A stretch of 64,000 nucleotides of DNA from Platerodrilus igneus. Taxonomy: Eukaryota; Arthropoda; Insecta; Coleoptera; Lycidae. Position 1 is the first letter of the stretch. Every line of letters starts with the position of its first letter. A program made the position numbers and the translations under genes. The stretch is taken from positions 5,687,001-5,751,000 of the forward strand of contig JARFIW010000999.1 of NCBI GenBank assembly GCA_036346225.1, given 5' to 3'. The notes under the pieces are model-generated. The model saw only the letters and a program-made list of their open reading frames with translations. It had not been told where the DNA came from and did no database searches. This document shows positions 44,726 through 55,762 of the stretch, piece by piece.

Positions 44726-45710
44726 TGAAAATGGCGATAAGAGTTTTTCTTTTGTTTTTATGACTATACAATGTATTCCCTAATATTATTTATAGCTTTT
44801 TCACTAAAAAAAATCAATTATCTAATATCTGTTGAACTTAAAACCCTATATCCGTGTTTTGGAACACACCACATTCCATAGATGTCAAAAATAATTGTTA
44901 TGGCAATTAGAGGTATACCGCCATTTTGAAATTAAAATTTAGCTGTTGTTATAAAATATTTTTTAAATATAATGTTAGTTTAATTTTGAATGTGGGATGT
45001 GTTTGTTGACTCCATTTATATTGTTGAGTGATAGTTTGTTTTTAGATGCAAATATAAGTTTTTTAGGAAAGATCAATCCCTTAACCCTACTTTTTACACG
45101 TGAGTGCACATAAATAAATAAGTAAACAAGTAATGCATGTCTTAAACACGGTTTATTATGAAATTATCTACTTTATATTAAATTGAAACATAACCCCTGT
45201 CTGTTTTTTCGACTTTAAAAGACCGTTTTTGAAACCGTGAATACACTGTTTTGTGGTTACATTCTAAAGGTGTCTTTTACTAATCTAGCTATTTATTTAA
45301 TGATATTTCAATTACCTTTATAAGAAACTTTGTGTCTAAAAGCACATAACGTAACGATTTGAGCTTTAAAATATCCTTTTTTTAAAAACGCTAGACTAAC
45401 GGGATCTTGTTGCATTTGTTAAATAACACATTACCTACCTTTTTTATAATTTGGAGTGTCTTTTTGTAGTTTATCAATGATATATTTCTTTGATTAAACA
45501 CTAATCTTGCCCTCATACAGTTCTAAACGTGTTTCTTTAGTGTTTTGGATTAAATTTGAATATTATACCTTACGAATGCCTTTTATAGGAAGTTTTTACC
45601 TTTAAATATCTTTACCGTACTGACTTGAAGTAGCTGTACCGTTTTTTACCTTCTGAATTACCTCAGTATTGTATATATCATATATATCGTGTCTCAAATA
45701 TAAATTCAAG
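44726..45710 (+). other. Gypsy untranslated leader
   Basis: About 1 kb of AT-rich sequence without a long ORF lies between primer-binding site and gag. This is unusually long, so another insertion within it is possible. Confidence 0.45.
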
Positions 45711-47031
45711 ATGAATATTTCACACCTTAAGTTCTTGGAGCTCATTTACGAGATCGAGTGTAGAAATATTATCCCTGCCCCTAATCAAAATGATAGACGA
45801 TCACAACTTAGAGCCATTTTAGCCCAGGAAATGAAAGGCGTCCCTATTTTAAAGAAAATCGTTTCCGATTGGCCTCATAACGTATCTGAAATTAAACTGT
45901 CTTTAGACGATATAACTAGTATAATAAATAGAATAGATCCTGGCCCCAGTGATATCGAGCTAAAGCGCTTAGGTTCGAGAATAATCCATGTCAAACAACG
46001 CATAGAATTATTGTCCCTATATGACGATGAACAAGCGAACCTAGCTAAACAAACTTTCCTATCAGATATATTATTACTTGAAGGGATTGTTCTTGAGAGA
46101 CTCAATCCAAACGCAGACATAGATATATCGCTACCGTTATCAAATCTCGTACTTGCCCAAGCTCAACCTTTAGGAAAATCTATACCTGTTTACAAATGGG
46201 GTCTAACTTTTCAAGGTTCGACTCGCAAGTCTCCTTATTGTCTATCCTCGACAGAATTAATGATTTTAAAATTTCTCGGCAGTGTACCGATCAGGATTTA
46301 TTTGTTTCAGCAGGTGAATTGTTTTCCGATTCCGCGTTGATCTGATACCGAAACATTCGAGATCAATTTTCTACCTGGGAGGAATTAGTTGCGTGCTTAA
46401 AACGAGATTTTCTTCCGCATGGTTATATTACCGACCTTTAGAACGAGATACGAAATCGAACCCAAGGACCTGACGAAAATGTTGTTTCCTTCATTACCTC
46501 ATTAGAAGCCTTATATAGTAGACTCGATAATAAACCCTCAGAATCTGAAATTATCGATCAGTTACTTAGAAATTTAAATCCTTATTTTTCTGAACGTCTG
46601 GCGTTACAACACATTTCTTCCTTAGCCCACTTTAAAGATTTATGTCGTTCGCTTCAGGAAGTAAAGTTAAGAATTGTTAAATACCGTCCTTCCCCAGAAA
46701 AACAATCTGGCTTTTTAGAACTAGATTTAGCGTGTCAAGCTCAAGCTTCTCATAAAGTATCTACCCTTAATGTTCCTTCTACCGCAATAAATAACTCACT
46801 TACCTGTTGGGACTGTAAGAGAAGTGGACATAACTATAATGTCTGCACATACCCCAAAAATATTTTTTGTTATGGTTGTGGTCGCGCAAATATCTATAAA
46901 TCTAACTGCACGAATTGTAATCCTAATGTATCGGGAAACTCCCGTCGAGATATTCCAACTCAGGGCGTGAATATCTCAAGGAATCAAAATCGTCCTCAAC
47001 ACCAATCATTCAACGGACCCAGACGTCAATA
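45711..47031 (+). pseudogene. Gypsy gag, frameshifted
   Basis: The start MNISHLKFLELIYEIE at 45711 begins an open frame of about 209 residues. After a shift near 46218 the capsid-like part continues (TWEELVACLKRDFLP, RTQGPDENVVSFITSLEAL). A TAG at about 46439 interrupts it. Two nucleocapsid zinc knuckles follow near 46810 and 46870. The first is C-x2-C-x3-GH-x4-C (CWDCKRSGHNYNVC). The second (CYGCGRANIYKSNC) lacks its His. Confidence 0.78.
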
Positions 47032-47035
47032 AAAT

Positions 47036-50000
47036 TAAACCATAAAACTACCTCTAACGCTGTACCGTTATTAAATTTATCTAACAATAATATCGCTACT
47101 GTCAATGTACAAAATGCCTTTCCTTCATTAGAAGAATTATGTTATATCACTCCATCAGAGTGGTCTAATTGGCTACAAACCGTTAATTCCTTTTACCATA
47201 AAAAGTCTGCCGCTTTACAACTTGTTAAGAAACCCTTTGATAATCGTCCACATTTACCCATCTCGATTGGTTCCTTAAATGTAATAGCTTCATTGGACAC
47301 AGGTTCCTCATGCTCCCTTATAAATAACGAAGGTTTACATCAATTATCTAAACAAAATATTAAAATTCAAATTGTTCCCGAAAAAACTTCTATAAATTTA
47401 GCTGATGATAATCAAATATATGTAACGGGTTCCCTTAAATTAAAAATTCGAGTAGAATCACTTAAACGTGACGTTTCATTTTTGATTGTCCCTGCATTAG
47501 CTTATCCTTTTCTACTAGGTGTGGACTTCTGTAAACTTTTTAATTTGTCGCTTTACTTCCAAGGTTTTCATGGCAAACCTCTCTTAAAACAAATTCCTGT
47601 GCATCTACAGGAATATCTAACAAAATTTCTCTTACCGATTCCCAAAATGTAATTCTTAACGCTACAATTGACAAATTTCGTAAACTTAATACCTCTGAAC
47701 TTGGTTGCGTTACTACTGCAACACATGTTATCTCTACAGGTGATGCCCTCCCTTTTAAGCAACGTCAATATCCGTTATCGCCTGCATTACAAAATCATTT
47801 GCATGCTGAAATAAATAAAATGTTAGAATCTGGTGTTATCTCTCCCTCAAATTCACCCTGGACGTCTCCCGTATTATTAGTTCGTAAGAAGAATGACGAA
47901 TGGCGTGTTTGTTTTGATGGCAGAAAGTTGAATTCCGTGACTGTTTCTGATGCTTATCCTTTACCAAGAACTGACTCTATTTTAAGCCGTCTTCGAAACG
48001 CAAAATTTATCTCATCTATCGATCTTAGACAAGCTTTTTATCAGATACCTCTCGACCTATCTTCTCGTCAAAAATCTGCTTTTTGTGTTCCAGGCCGAGG
48101 TCTTTTCGAGTATAATTTTTTTGCCATTCGGTCTTTGTAACGCACCACAAACCCTACAACGTACTATGGATCAAACGTTAGGTCTTATCTTACATCAGGA
48201 ACGTGTCTTTGTATTCTTGGATGATATTTTAGTTATCTCAAGTTCCTTTGATGAATATATCGCCACATTAAATGAGGTTGCAGAACGCTTAAACGCAGCA
48301 GGTTTTAAGTGGAAAAGTGTCAATTTTGTTGTTCGTCCCTTACATTTCTTGGTTTTATTATCGATGGAACTGGCCTACGAGCAGATCCTGCTAAAGTCGA
48401 CGCTATTACTAAATTCAAAACACCTAAAACTGTTACCGAAATCAAACGTTTAATTGGAATGATTAGCTACTATCGCATCTTTCTACCCAACCTTTCAACT
48501 ATATCTGCACTCATTACCGCTTTAATTAAAAATAAAAAGAAATCCCAAACTATCGAGTGGCATTTAGAATCTCAACAGGCTTTCGAACAAATTAAAACGT
48601 TAATCACTTCAGCACCTATCTTAATTTCACCCAATTTTGATGAAAAATTTTATATACAAACCGATGCCTCACTTACTGGTTTAGGTGCAATGTTGTTCCA
48701 GGTGAGCAATGGTTTAGAGCATCCAATCGCTTATGCAAGTCGCGCCTTAACTTCTGCCGAACAAAAATACTCAGCTACCGAACGAGAATTATTGGGCGTT
48801 ATCTTTGGCATCGAGAAATTTAGAGGATACGTTGAAGGTACACATTTTACCGTAATCACTGATTGTGCAGCTCTCACTTGGCTTAATAACTTAAAACAAC
48901 TCGCAGGTCGTTTGGCAAGATGGAACTTGCGTATCTCTCAATTCACTTTTGATGTTAGGCATAGGCCTGGCAAATTAAATATCGTACCTGATGCCTTATT
49001 TCGTGATGTTGTCTCTCTTAACATTCCAAATTTAATTCCTGATACCTGGTATCTTAATATGATTAAAAAAGTTTCTGACAATCCCGATAAATTTCCTACC
49101 TTTTGCGTAACTAATAATAGACTATATAAATTTGTATCTTCTTCTCCACATAAAATATCTAATATTCCTGAATGGAAACTTGTCGTGCTTACCGCTAACC
49201 GTAGTGAGGTGCTTAAATTATGTCACGATGACCCCATAGCTGCGCACCTTGGTGTTACAAAAACTCTAGCTAAAATATCTGAATTATATTACTGGCCCAC
49301 ACTAAAGCTATATTAAGAACTGTAAAATTTGTGGTTCTCATAAGAGTTCACAAGACGCTCGCTCTGGTTTAATGGGTAACTTTAAACGCGTATCTTATCC
49401 CTTTCAATTAATTTCGCTTGACTTATTAGGACCTCTCCCCCGATCAAAAAAAGGTAACCAATATCTTTTAGTTGTTACCGATTGGTTTTCTAAATTTGTT
49501 ATGGTGCAACCTTTACGTAAAGCTACATCTGCTGCTATAATTAAATTCCTAGAACAAAATGTATTTCTTATCTTTGGTGTCCCTCAGATTATTCTTTGTG
49601 ACAATGGGGCACAATTTATCTCTAAAGATTTTCAGAATTTCGTCAAAAGTTACAAAGTACAAAAAATTTGGTTTAACGCAAAATACCATCCCCAAGTAAA
49701 CCCTACCGAAAGAGTAAATAGAGTTTTAGTTACCGCTATCTCTTCCTATATTGATTCAGACCATACTACATGGGATGAACATATTTTTAAAATTGCTCAA
49801 GCTTTGCGTACATCTAAACACGAAACAACCCAATTCACTCCGTCATTTCTTATTTTTGGAAGATATACCCCAATCGATGGGAGTTATTATGGTTTAGTGC
49901 CTGACGATACTAACGTAATTGAATTTGACGATAAAGTACGCTGGGACAAAGACCAACAATCATTACCTTCTATCTTTAACGACGTTAGGAAAAATTTGTT

Positions 50001-50340
50001 AAAAGCTTACGAAAAGAGTAAGGATTACTATAACTTACGTAAACGAAATATTTCCTTCGCCTTGGGCGAACAAGTTTGGAAAAGGAATTATGTCTTATCG
50101 GATGCATCTAAGAAATTTTCTTCAAAATTAGCCCCTAAATTTATCCTTTGTAAGGTCACTCGTGTCATTAGTCCCCTTATCTACGAACTTCAAGATGCTG
50201 AAGGAAAACGCCAAGGCAGGTGGCATATTAAAGACCTTATAAGCCATTCTCTGCAGACCCTAATGCTACCTAAGTTTTTCACGTTCCATTCCCCTTACGA
50301 TTTACCTAATATTTTTTTGTTCTCACTATCAATTACTTAA
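47036..50340 (+). pseudogene. Gypsy pol: protease, reverse transcriptase, RNase H, integrase
   Basis: The protease active site is SLDTGSSCSLI (47293). RT covers SPWTSPVLLVRKK, FDGRKLNSVT, YPLPR, SIDLRQAFYQI, a MPFGLCNAPQT-like segment, and VFVFLDDILV (48.2 kb) carrying the two catalytic Asp. RNase H has QTDAS, SATERE and TDCAALTWL. Integrase has the HH-CC finger around 49.21-49.35 kb, then SLDLLGPLPRS, LCDNGAQFIS and NPTERVNRV (D, D, E). A GPY/F-like C-terminal module with YELQDAEGK follows. Breaks occur near 47630, 48130 and 48320 (shifts), with a stop at 49314-49316 inside the finger region. Confidence 0.87.
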
Positions 50341-51500
50341 CTTTAATTACTTATTTCCTCTCTTGTACTGTGTATATTTCTTACACGTTTAACTTTACTT
50401 ACCCTAAATTAGCTATCTTTTTCCTCTTGGTTGACTTTTCCTTGACCATACCGTTACTTATATATCACTTCATTCTCTACACTCCCCAATATAACTCTGT
50501 TGTGTCATTTAATTAATTTTCGAACTTTTCCTACAGCATATTATTTGGTTTTTAGTATTTTTCTTACGTCATTTAATTTTGTGTGGTAATTGTCGTAACT
50601 TTGGTTGAAATAACTCATTGAATTTTTATGATTGGTTTGAGCTGATGTTAGAGTGGATGCTTTCTTCTTTGGGCTTACATAGGAGCCGCGGCCTATGCCA
50701 TTGTAAGAAATAGTTCATGTTCGCAGTTGCAAAAAACTAGAATTGTCTAGTCCATGTGTTTTTCCTCTGAATTATTACAGTCGCCCACATTATACTATAA
50801 CATTATTTCTTTCTTTTCTACTAAATCACCATAACTATAAACATTTTTTTTTCTCATTGTTTTTTATTGAACTTTGTGGTGAGGTGCTATCGCTTATTGA
50901 TATCTTATTAAATTCTCGGTTGTTTTGGCATATAGGGACAGTGTACCTGTATTTAATTGCTTATAATTGGGCATCTTTGTGTGTTTAGGGTGCTACCGTT
51001 TTAAAAAACTACCTTAAAACAGTTTGTTTTCGTGTGATTGTATCTGTAATGATACTTTTGAGTTGTTGTGTCAACTTTTGTCTGATTTTCTTATCGTAGT
51101 GGATGCACTCGTTAGGAAAATGATCGTACTAGTTCTCTTAAGAGTCTAGTGAATTGTTAACATATGATATACCTTATCTTGTCGGATTAATATCGCAGGT
51201 GGTCCTTCAGACTGCGCTGTGTTTAAATAGGGACAACTCTCTACCTTCTCTCGGACGCTTGTCCAAAAACTACTTTTTTATATCCCGCTGTTTTCGTTTA
51301 TGCCTTATTCTTCTTTCGGTGGACCTGTTCTTGTCCCGGAACACCCGTCTGCCACATAAGAGTGATGTCCCCTCACTCCGGGCTACTGTCCACATTGGCT
51401 GGTTGAGTAGCCCTTTGCTATCCACCTTTTTCTGTCTCTTTTGCTCAATGCGAGCCCTTCCTCTACTTTTTTCTACCTGAAAGTGCCCCTTATGCATTCC
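50341..51500. other. Region without recognisable gene between gypsy pol and virus-like block
   Basis: Open frames at 50743-50988 and 51154-51480 are rich in Phe and Leu. They have no family features and look like by-products of T-rich sequence. An expected env gene, polypurine tract and 3' LTR were searched for by eye and not found. Confidence 0.4.
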
Positions 51501-51907
51501 AAATAACCACCTCCCTCTTTCTACCGTTCTTATTTCTACTGCCTTTTTCATTTCCGTTAGTCACCGTGTGGTTGCGCGGGAGGTTTTCACAGACACCTGG
51601 ACCCCGTCTCTGGGAATCTTTCGTGGGGTCATGCGGTGCCGCTGTCAGCGCATGGACTCTGGCAGTGAAGGTATGTATGAGTGTGTGAATGTGTGAGTGC
51701 ATGTGTATATCGTTATATATCGTGTGGGTATCGGGTGATTGTATCACCGATATCGATTAACGCCGGGTGCAGGGATGCACCCAAATGCCTTTACCGGTCT
51801 CTCGTGCCGTTTCTTGTAAACGGGCCTGCTTCACAGGTCGCTCCTTTTAGAGGGTACGAGAAATGCCCATTTAACGGCTCCACGGAGCCACTCTATTGTT
51901 ACCTTTA

Positions 51908-52076
51908 TCTATTATCTTTGATAATAATTAGGCTAATATCTTTATCTTATTTATTATCTTAGATAATACCCTTAGTTTTAATATCGTTATCTTACCGATT
52001 ACCTATAATAATAATTTTAGTTAGTCTCTTATCTTACCGACTACCGTTAGTAATAATTTTGGTTTAATTTCTCGAG
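51908..52076. repeat. Degenerate ~42-bp tandem repeats with TTATCT/AGATAA palindromes
   Basis: Two copies are clear (TTATCTTACCGATTACC and TTATCTTACCGACTACC, each followed by TAATAATTTT). Two more diverged units lie upstream containing TTATCTTAGATAA and TTATCTTTGATAA. The units sit at the start of the virus-like block. Confidence 0.65.
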
Positions 52077-52085
52077 TAGTATAAC

Positions 52086-52340
52086 TATGGAGAAGCTGCG
52101 ACAGCCCTTTTTAAAGGGTCATAAATATCTTGTAAAGGGTGTGTGTATTATGGAAAAGAGAAGTATGTATGTGTGAAGGTCATGTATGTGTAGGTGTGTG
52201 TGTGTGTTAGTATTAGTTAGGTTTGAGGATAACGATAGTATGGCTATGGAGAAGCTGGCCAGCCCTTTTTAAAAGGATCATAAATATCTTGTAAAGGGTG
52301 TGCGTATTATATAAAAGAGAAGTATGTATGTGCAGGTGTG
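52086..52340. repeat. Direct repeat, ~97-bp unit, copies 157 bp apart
   Basis: Copies at about 52086 and 52243 share CTATGGAGAAGCTG, CAGCCCTTTTTAAA, CATAAATATCTTGTAAAGGG and GAGAAGTATGTATGTG. The distance between matching points is about 157 bp. No ORF spans them. Confidence 0.8.
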
Positions 52341-52623
52341 TGCGTGTAGGGTTTAGGGTATGTATGGTTTGTCGGTGATGTTAACGTGGAAGTCGTGCCG
52401 CCCTCGTGATAAAAGTGTGTGTAGATATCGATCGGGGGCGGTGTTGTTGTTGTTTATTTTCGAAAAGAAAGGTATGTATCGTTATGTGTATAGGTGTGTA
52501 GGGGAGCGTGCGTGTTTTAGTCTAAGACGAAATATCGTAAGGGGCGCGCAAGTGGTGCGAACGTGTTTTTGTTTTAAGAGTGTGTTTTCGGGGGGGTGGT
52601 GGTCGCGTTCGAGAATAAGTCTG

Positions 52624-53332
52624 GGTAAATAATCGCAAGGTTTTTTATTACAGGTGTTGATAAGAAAAAATTGCGTGTTGCGTTTGTATCGCGTTTTTTA
52701 ATGAGAGAGAATATGAAGGTGTATATTGAATTGTTCAGTAATGTAATTGTTCGATGACGCGTGTATTGTTGTTGAAAATAAAAAAGCCCTTTTCTTAATT
52801 CGTATACATTATATGAATCAAAGCATATACGATGACGGAATCGTATTTTTGCTCAAAATGGTTCGATGACGTGTGCGTGTATTTCTTGCCCTCCGAGAGA
52901 GAAGATGATGAAGGTGCGCTATTTAATTCGTATACATTGTATGAACGAATGCATAATAGAGACGATGACGTAAGTCTGTCTGTCTGGGGCCGCCGCCCGG
53001 ACGTGTCGGGATAATAAGAATCGTTTATTTATGAGAGGTCGATATAGAGGTCAAGTATGTGTGTAGGCGGCGACTTCTTTGTATGCGAGTTTGTAATGAT
53101 TTAAAATAACGCAGAGATTTCAGATCGTCGGCAAAAAATACGGGGTCACGATTATCTCATCGGACACGTGCAAGACGTTTCAAGTAGTCTTTTAATAATT
53201 TGAAAAATGTTACGCTCGATATGTCGTAGGCAATTATGATGAAGTATAAGGAGAATAAGGCTGGGGGGGAAATAACCGCAAGGTTTTTATTACAGGTGTC
53301 GATAAGAAAAAATTGCGTGCTGCGTTTGTATT
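52624..53332. repeat. Dispersed direct repeat (~66 bp) flanking a small ORF
   Basis: The first copy (52624-52690) and second copy (53267-53332) share CGCAAGG(T)TTTTTATTACAGGTGT, then GATAAGAAAAAATTGCGTG and TGCGTTTGTAT. They are 642 bp apart. TTTTTATTACAG|GT resembles a splice acceptor, so the copies might be duplicated promoter or leader segments of viral genes. Between them a shorter repeat TTCGTATACATTRTATGAA occurs at about 52798 and 52925. Confidence 0.75.
52832..53014 (+). CDS. Hypothetical 60-residue acidic ORF
   Basis: It starts MTESYFCSKWFDDVCVYFLP with an ATG and ends DVSG-stop. No family is recognised. It lies between the direct repeats of the virus-like block, and the TTCGTATACATT motif occurs just upstream and again inside it. 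It is short, so chance is possible. Confidence 0.3.
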   Translation: MTESYFCSKWFDDVCVYFLPSEREDDEGALFNSYTLYERMHNRDDDVSLSVWGRRPDVSG

Positions 53333-53465
53333 TGAAAAAAAAAATTTCTCCCCTACTACGAATAATAGTTTCGTCGTCTTGGTAAAAAGAATATCCAAAA
53401 TATTTTTCTATTTATTATTGTGTAATTATTCGAACGGTAAACATCGTGTGTCGAAAGTGTAAAAA

Positions 53466-54262
53466 ATGTCTCAAGCTTCGGACGAATTAAAAATTCCAGA
53501 CGCGCCTACCTCAACGCGTGCAATTTTAAAACAATTGAAAAGTGCTTGCAACGTAGGTCGAAAACGTCACTATGAATCGATGCTGCTAAATCTGAAATGT
53601 AATCAGATCGTTTCTAATGCAAAAAGCAAGCGTGATAGGGCGATCAGAGGGCAGGTATTATTAAAAGAATGGATCCCGCGATAATACTAGTGCGAAGGAC
53701 GACGACGAGGGTTATGCGAACGACGTCGAAGTCGACGATTCTGCTGAAAATTTCGATAGATTAACATCAAAGAAGAATGTCAAAAGACGTAGAACGTCGA
53801 ACAATATCGTGTGGGTCGATTTGAAATCGGCTTTCGCCCGCAGGATACGTTCGAGTGCTGTGGTCAATTTATATCACATAGATCCCATGCAATTTTAGAA
53901 GATGCATTCGCCCTAATAGAGCGACGTTTGAGAAAATGTTTGAGAAAATTCGGATCTCTTAAAATTAATTTCGTGTTTAACGGTGAATACGTAAAGCCCA
54001 ACGCATCAACATCATCGTCTTCAGAAGCCGTGGATACATCGTCATCATCATCATCGTCGTCATCGCTCAGACATTTTACTACTAAAATTATAAAATTTTA
54101 AAAATTGAAGACTTTCAAACTCAAGTTAAACCCGAAGCCATTCAGGAATTGAACAATAAACTGGACGAATATACCGAAAAGCAGAGCGGGTTAGCTCTTT
54201 CGAGAATATTAAATTTAGGCGTCAATATAAATCATGCAGGAACCTATAGTATGCATTCTTAA
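53466..54262 (+). pseudogene. Polinton polymerase-N-terminus-like gene, frameshifted
   Basis: A start at 53466 (MSQASDELKIPDAP) gives a 72-residue frame ending near 53684. Other frames then carry DLKSAFARRIRSSAV, VNLYHIDP, FGSLKINFVFNGEYVKP and RHFTTKI. After a Ser-rich tract comes a segment with KQSGLALSRILNLGVNINH (about 54180-54230). The last resembles the ESGWTL..IL.L.VNIN motif that precedes the catalytic domain in Polinton B-family polymerase proteins. Breaks lie near 53684, 53895 and 54100. The frame stops at 54262 with no polymerase domain, so it is a partial or split gene. Confidence 0.5.
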
Positions 54263-54335
54263 GGAAGGGGGATAAGAAAATTGTCTACGAGATGATATGT
54301 TTATTTTTAATCATATACGTTTGTAATATAGAAGA

Positions 54336-54622
54336 ATGTTGACGGTCGAGGATCTTACGAAATTACCGCTCGAGTATATCGAGAGGCATGCAAGTAAAGA
54401 CGTCGCCAGAAATTTCGATAAATTACCGGAGTATTTGCAAAACAATTATGGACGCATCGCTATTGTTTAGCGCATGGCTTACAATCGTCGTCGCATGCAG
54501 ATCAGATAGATGGACCTCCTCTGCAAATAAAATCGTGTCCTGAATGCGCATGTTCTACCCCATATGTACGCGCGCACAACAACACATCGCAGCCCTGCAA
54601 TAAAACCTATGAATGCAATTAA
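54336..54622 (+). pseudogene. Hypothetical viral-type gene with Cys-rich tail, frameshifted
   Basis: It starts MLTVEDLTKLPLEYIERHA, which looks like a short N-terminal helical motif reminiscent of F-box proteins. The first frame stops at 54470. In another frame CPECAC and later Cys residues follow up to a stop at 54622. Function is unknown; a zinc-binding tail is only a guess. Confidence 0.35.
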
Positions 54623-54921
54623 AATGCTCATTGTTCGAAATGACTCCTAAAGGACCGCCCGCAGCCGTCGCAGCATATCTCGCCTACTCTTTAATATGTA
54701 ATAATTACCTATACATATTTAAACCGAGCGTGCCCTCCTGGCAAAGAAATCCGGTTCCCGTAGATCCTCCGAATGCATTCGTATGTTTCGAGGTTGTTGA
54801 AAATAAAGACGTTTTGGCATTGTCGAAGTCCGAGTCGTCACAACAACAACAACAAATAAGATGCTCTCGCTCTAAAGATTGAAAACGTATGGAATTAATT
54901 ACCATGCAGCTGCAACAGCAA

Positions 54922-55452
54922 TGAGCAGCAGCAACAGAACCATTCGGAAGAGGTTCCTTATCGCCATCATCAGAGACGTCGTCGTCGTCATCGTCCGCGG
55001 TATCGAGAGACCTTTTAATTTATAAAAGTTATCTAGGAGGAGGAGGAGGACGCCTTCAACGACGACGAGAAATAGAAAACGTAGATGGATCCGACGACGG
55101 CGAGGACGGCGACGACGACGACGACGACGGTGCCGAATGGTTGAACAATGGATGCGCGGGCGATTGTGTCGGAGACGGAGTTGGCATCGATCCTTTTCTG
55201 ATGTTTAAAATAAGATTTAAATATAATAGCAGTTTTACGGAGACCGAATGGTACGTCATGCCATGGAATCATAAACGAATCGCCTTCGAAAGAGAAAGAG
55301 AGACGAGAAAAAAAGATCGAGAATTTGATAGTTCAGATGGTGTATGGACGTATTTAGAACACATCGTACTTATGCAATTAATAGGAGCGTGGGCATACTA
55401 CATCTATTACAAATATAAAATAAACTATGCGCGCATGAGCAACATCGTTTGA
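54922..55452 (+). CDS. Unknown open frame of ~177 codons, Ser/Gly/Asp-rich with TM-like end
   Basis: The frame is open from a stop at 54919-54921 to 55452. It contains a Ser run, a GGGGG run (about 55030), a DDDDDD tract (about 55111-55129), then IDPFLMFKIRFKYNSSF and WYVMPWNHKRI. A hydrophobic stretch IVLMQLIGAWAYYIYYKY near the end could be a membrane segment. The first ATG is at about 55201, so either the gene is 5'-incomplete or only the last 84 codons are used. Family unknown. Confidence 0.35.
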
Positions 55453-55560
55453 GCTCGAACGAAAACCCACGCATGCAAAATAATTTTCAGTTCTAACCGG
55501 GAGGTATCTTCGTTCAGGGTGTGTATGTGCGTGAAATTTTGCACTTAATTAAATAGCAAT

Positions 55561-55695
55561 TATGGTGAAGTATATTCAAGACGAAAATAATCATACAAGT
55601 GGTGACGACAGTCAAGTATTTTTAAATAATGATGATGATGACGTAATTTCGTCATCATCATCATCTACGTGCAGTATCTGGATCGCCGCAAGTTT
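55561..55695 (+). CDS. Hypothetical short acidic ORF start
   Basis: ATG at 55561 opens MVKYIQDENNHTSGDDSQVF, followed by Asp and Ser runs, before the frame is lost near 55700. It may be the N-terminus of the gene continuing at 55763 in another frame. No family is recognised. Confidence 0.25.
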
Positions 55696-55762
55696 TGTCA
55701 GGTATTCATGTCTACGATAACGATCAGGCGATGGATCCCTGATATGTAGCACCGAATACCGA

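Larger units (their letters stand above)
43920..50740 (+). mobile_element. Ty3/gypsy LTR retrotransposon, 5' LTR to integrase, 3' LTR missing
   Basis: The order is LTR (43920-44706), primer-binding site, a long 1-kb leader, gag (45711-47031) and pol with protease, RT, RNase H and integrase (about 47.1-50.34 kb). No copy of the LTR start TGTTACGTGCC is found downstream, so the 3' end is lost or lies outside the window. At least six frame breaks disable it. Confidence 0.85.

Noticed and set aside
50743..51480. Two Phe/Leu-rich frames after gypsy integrase as a possible env gene
   Set aside because: No signal peptide followed by an ectodomain, no furin-like site and no fusion-peptide pattern; composition explained by T-rich DNA.
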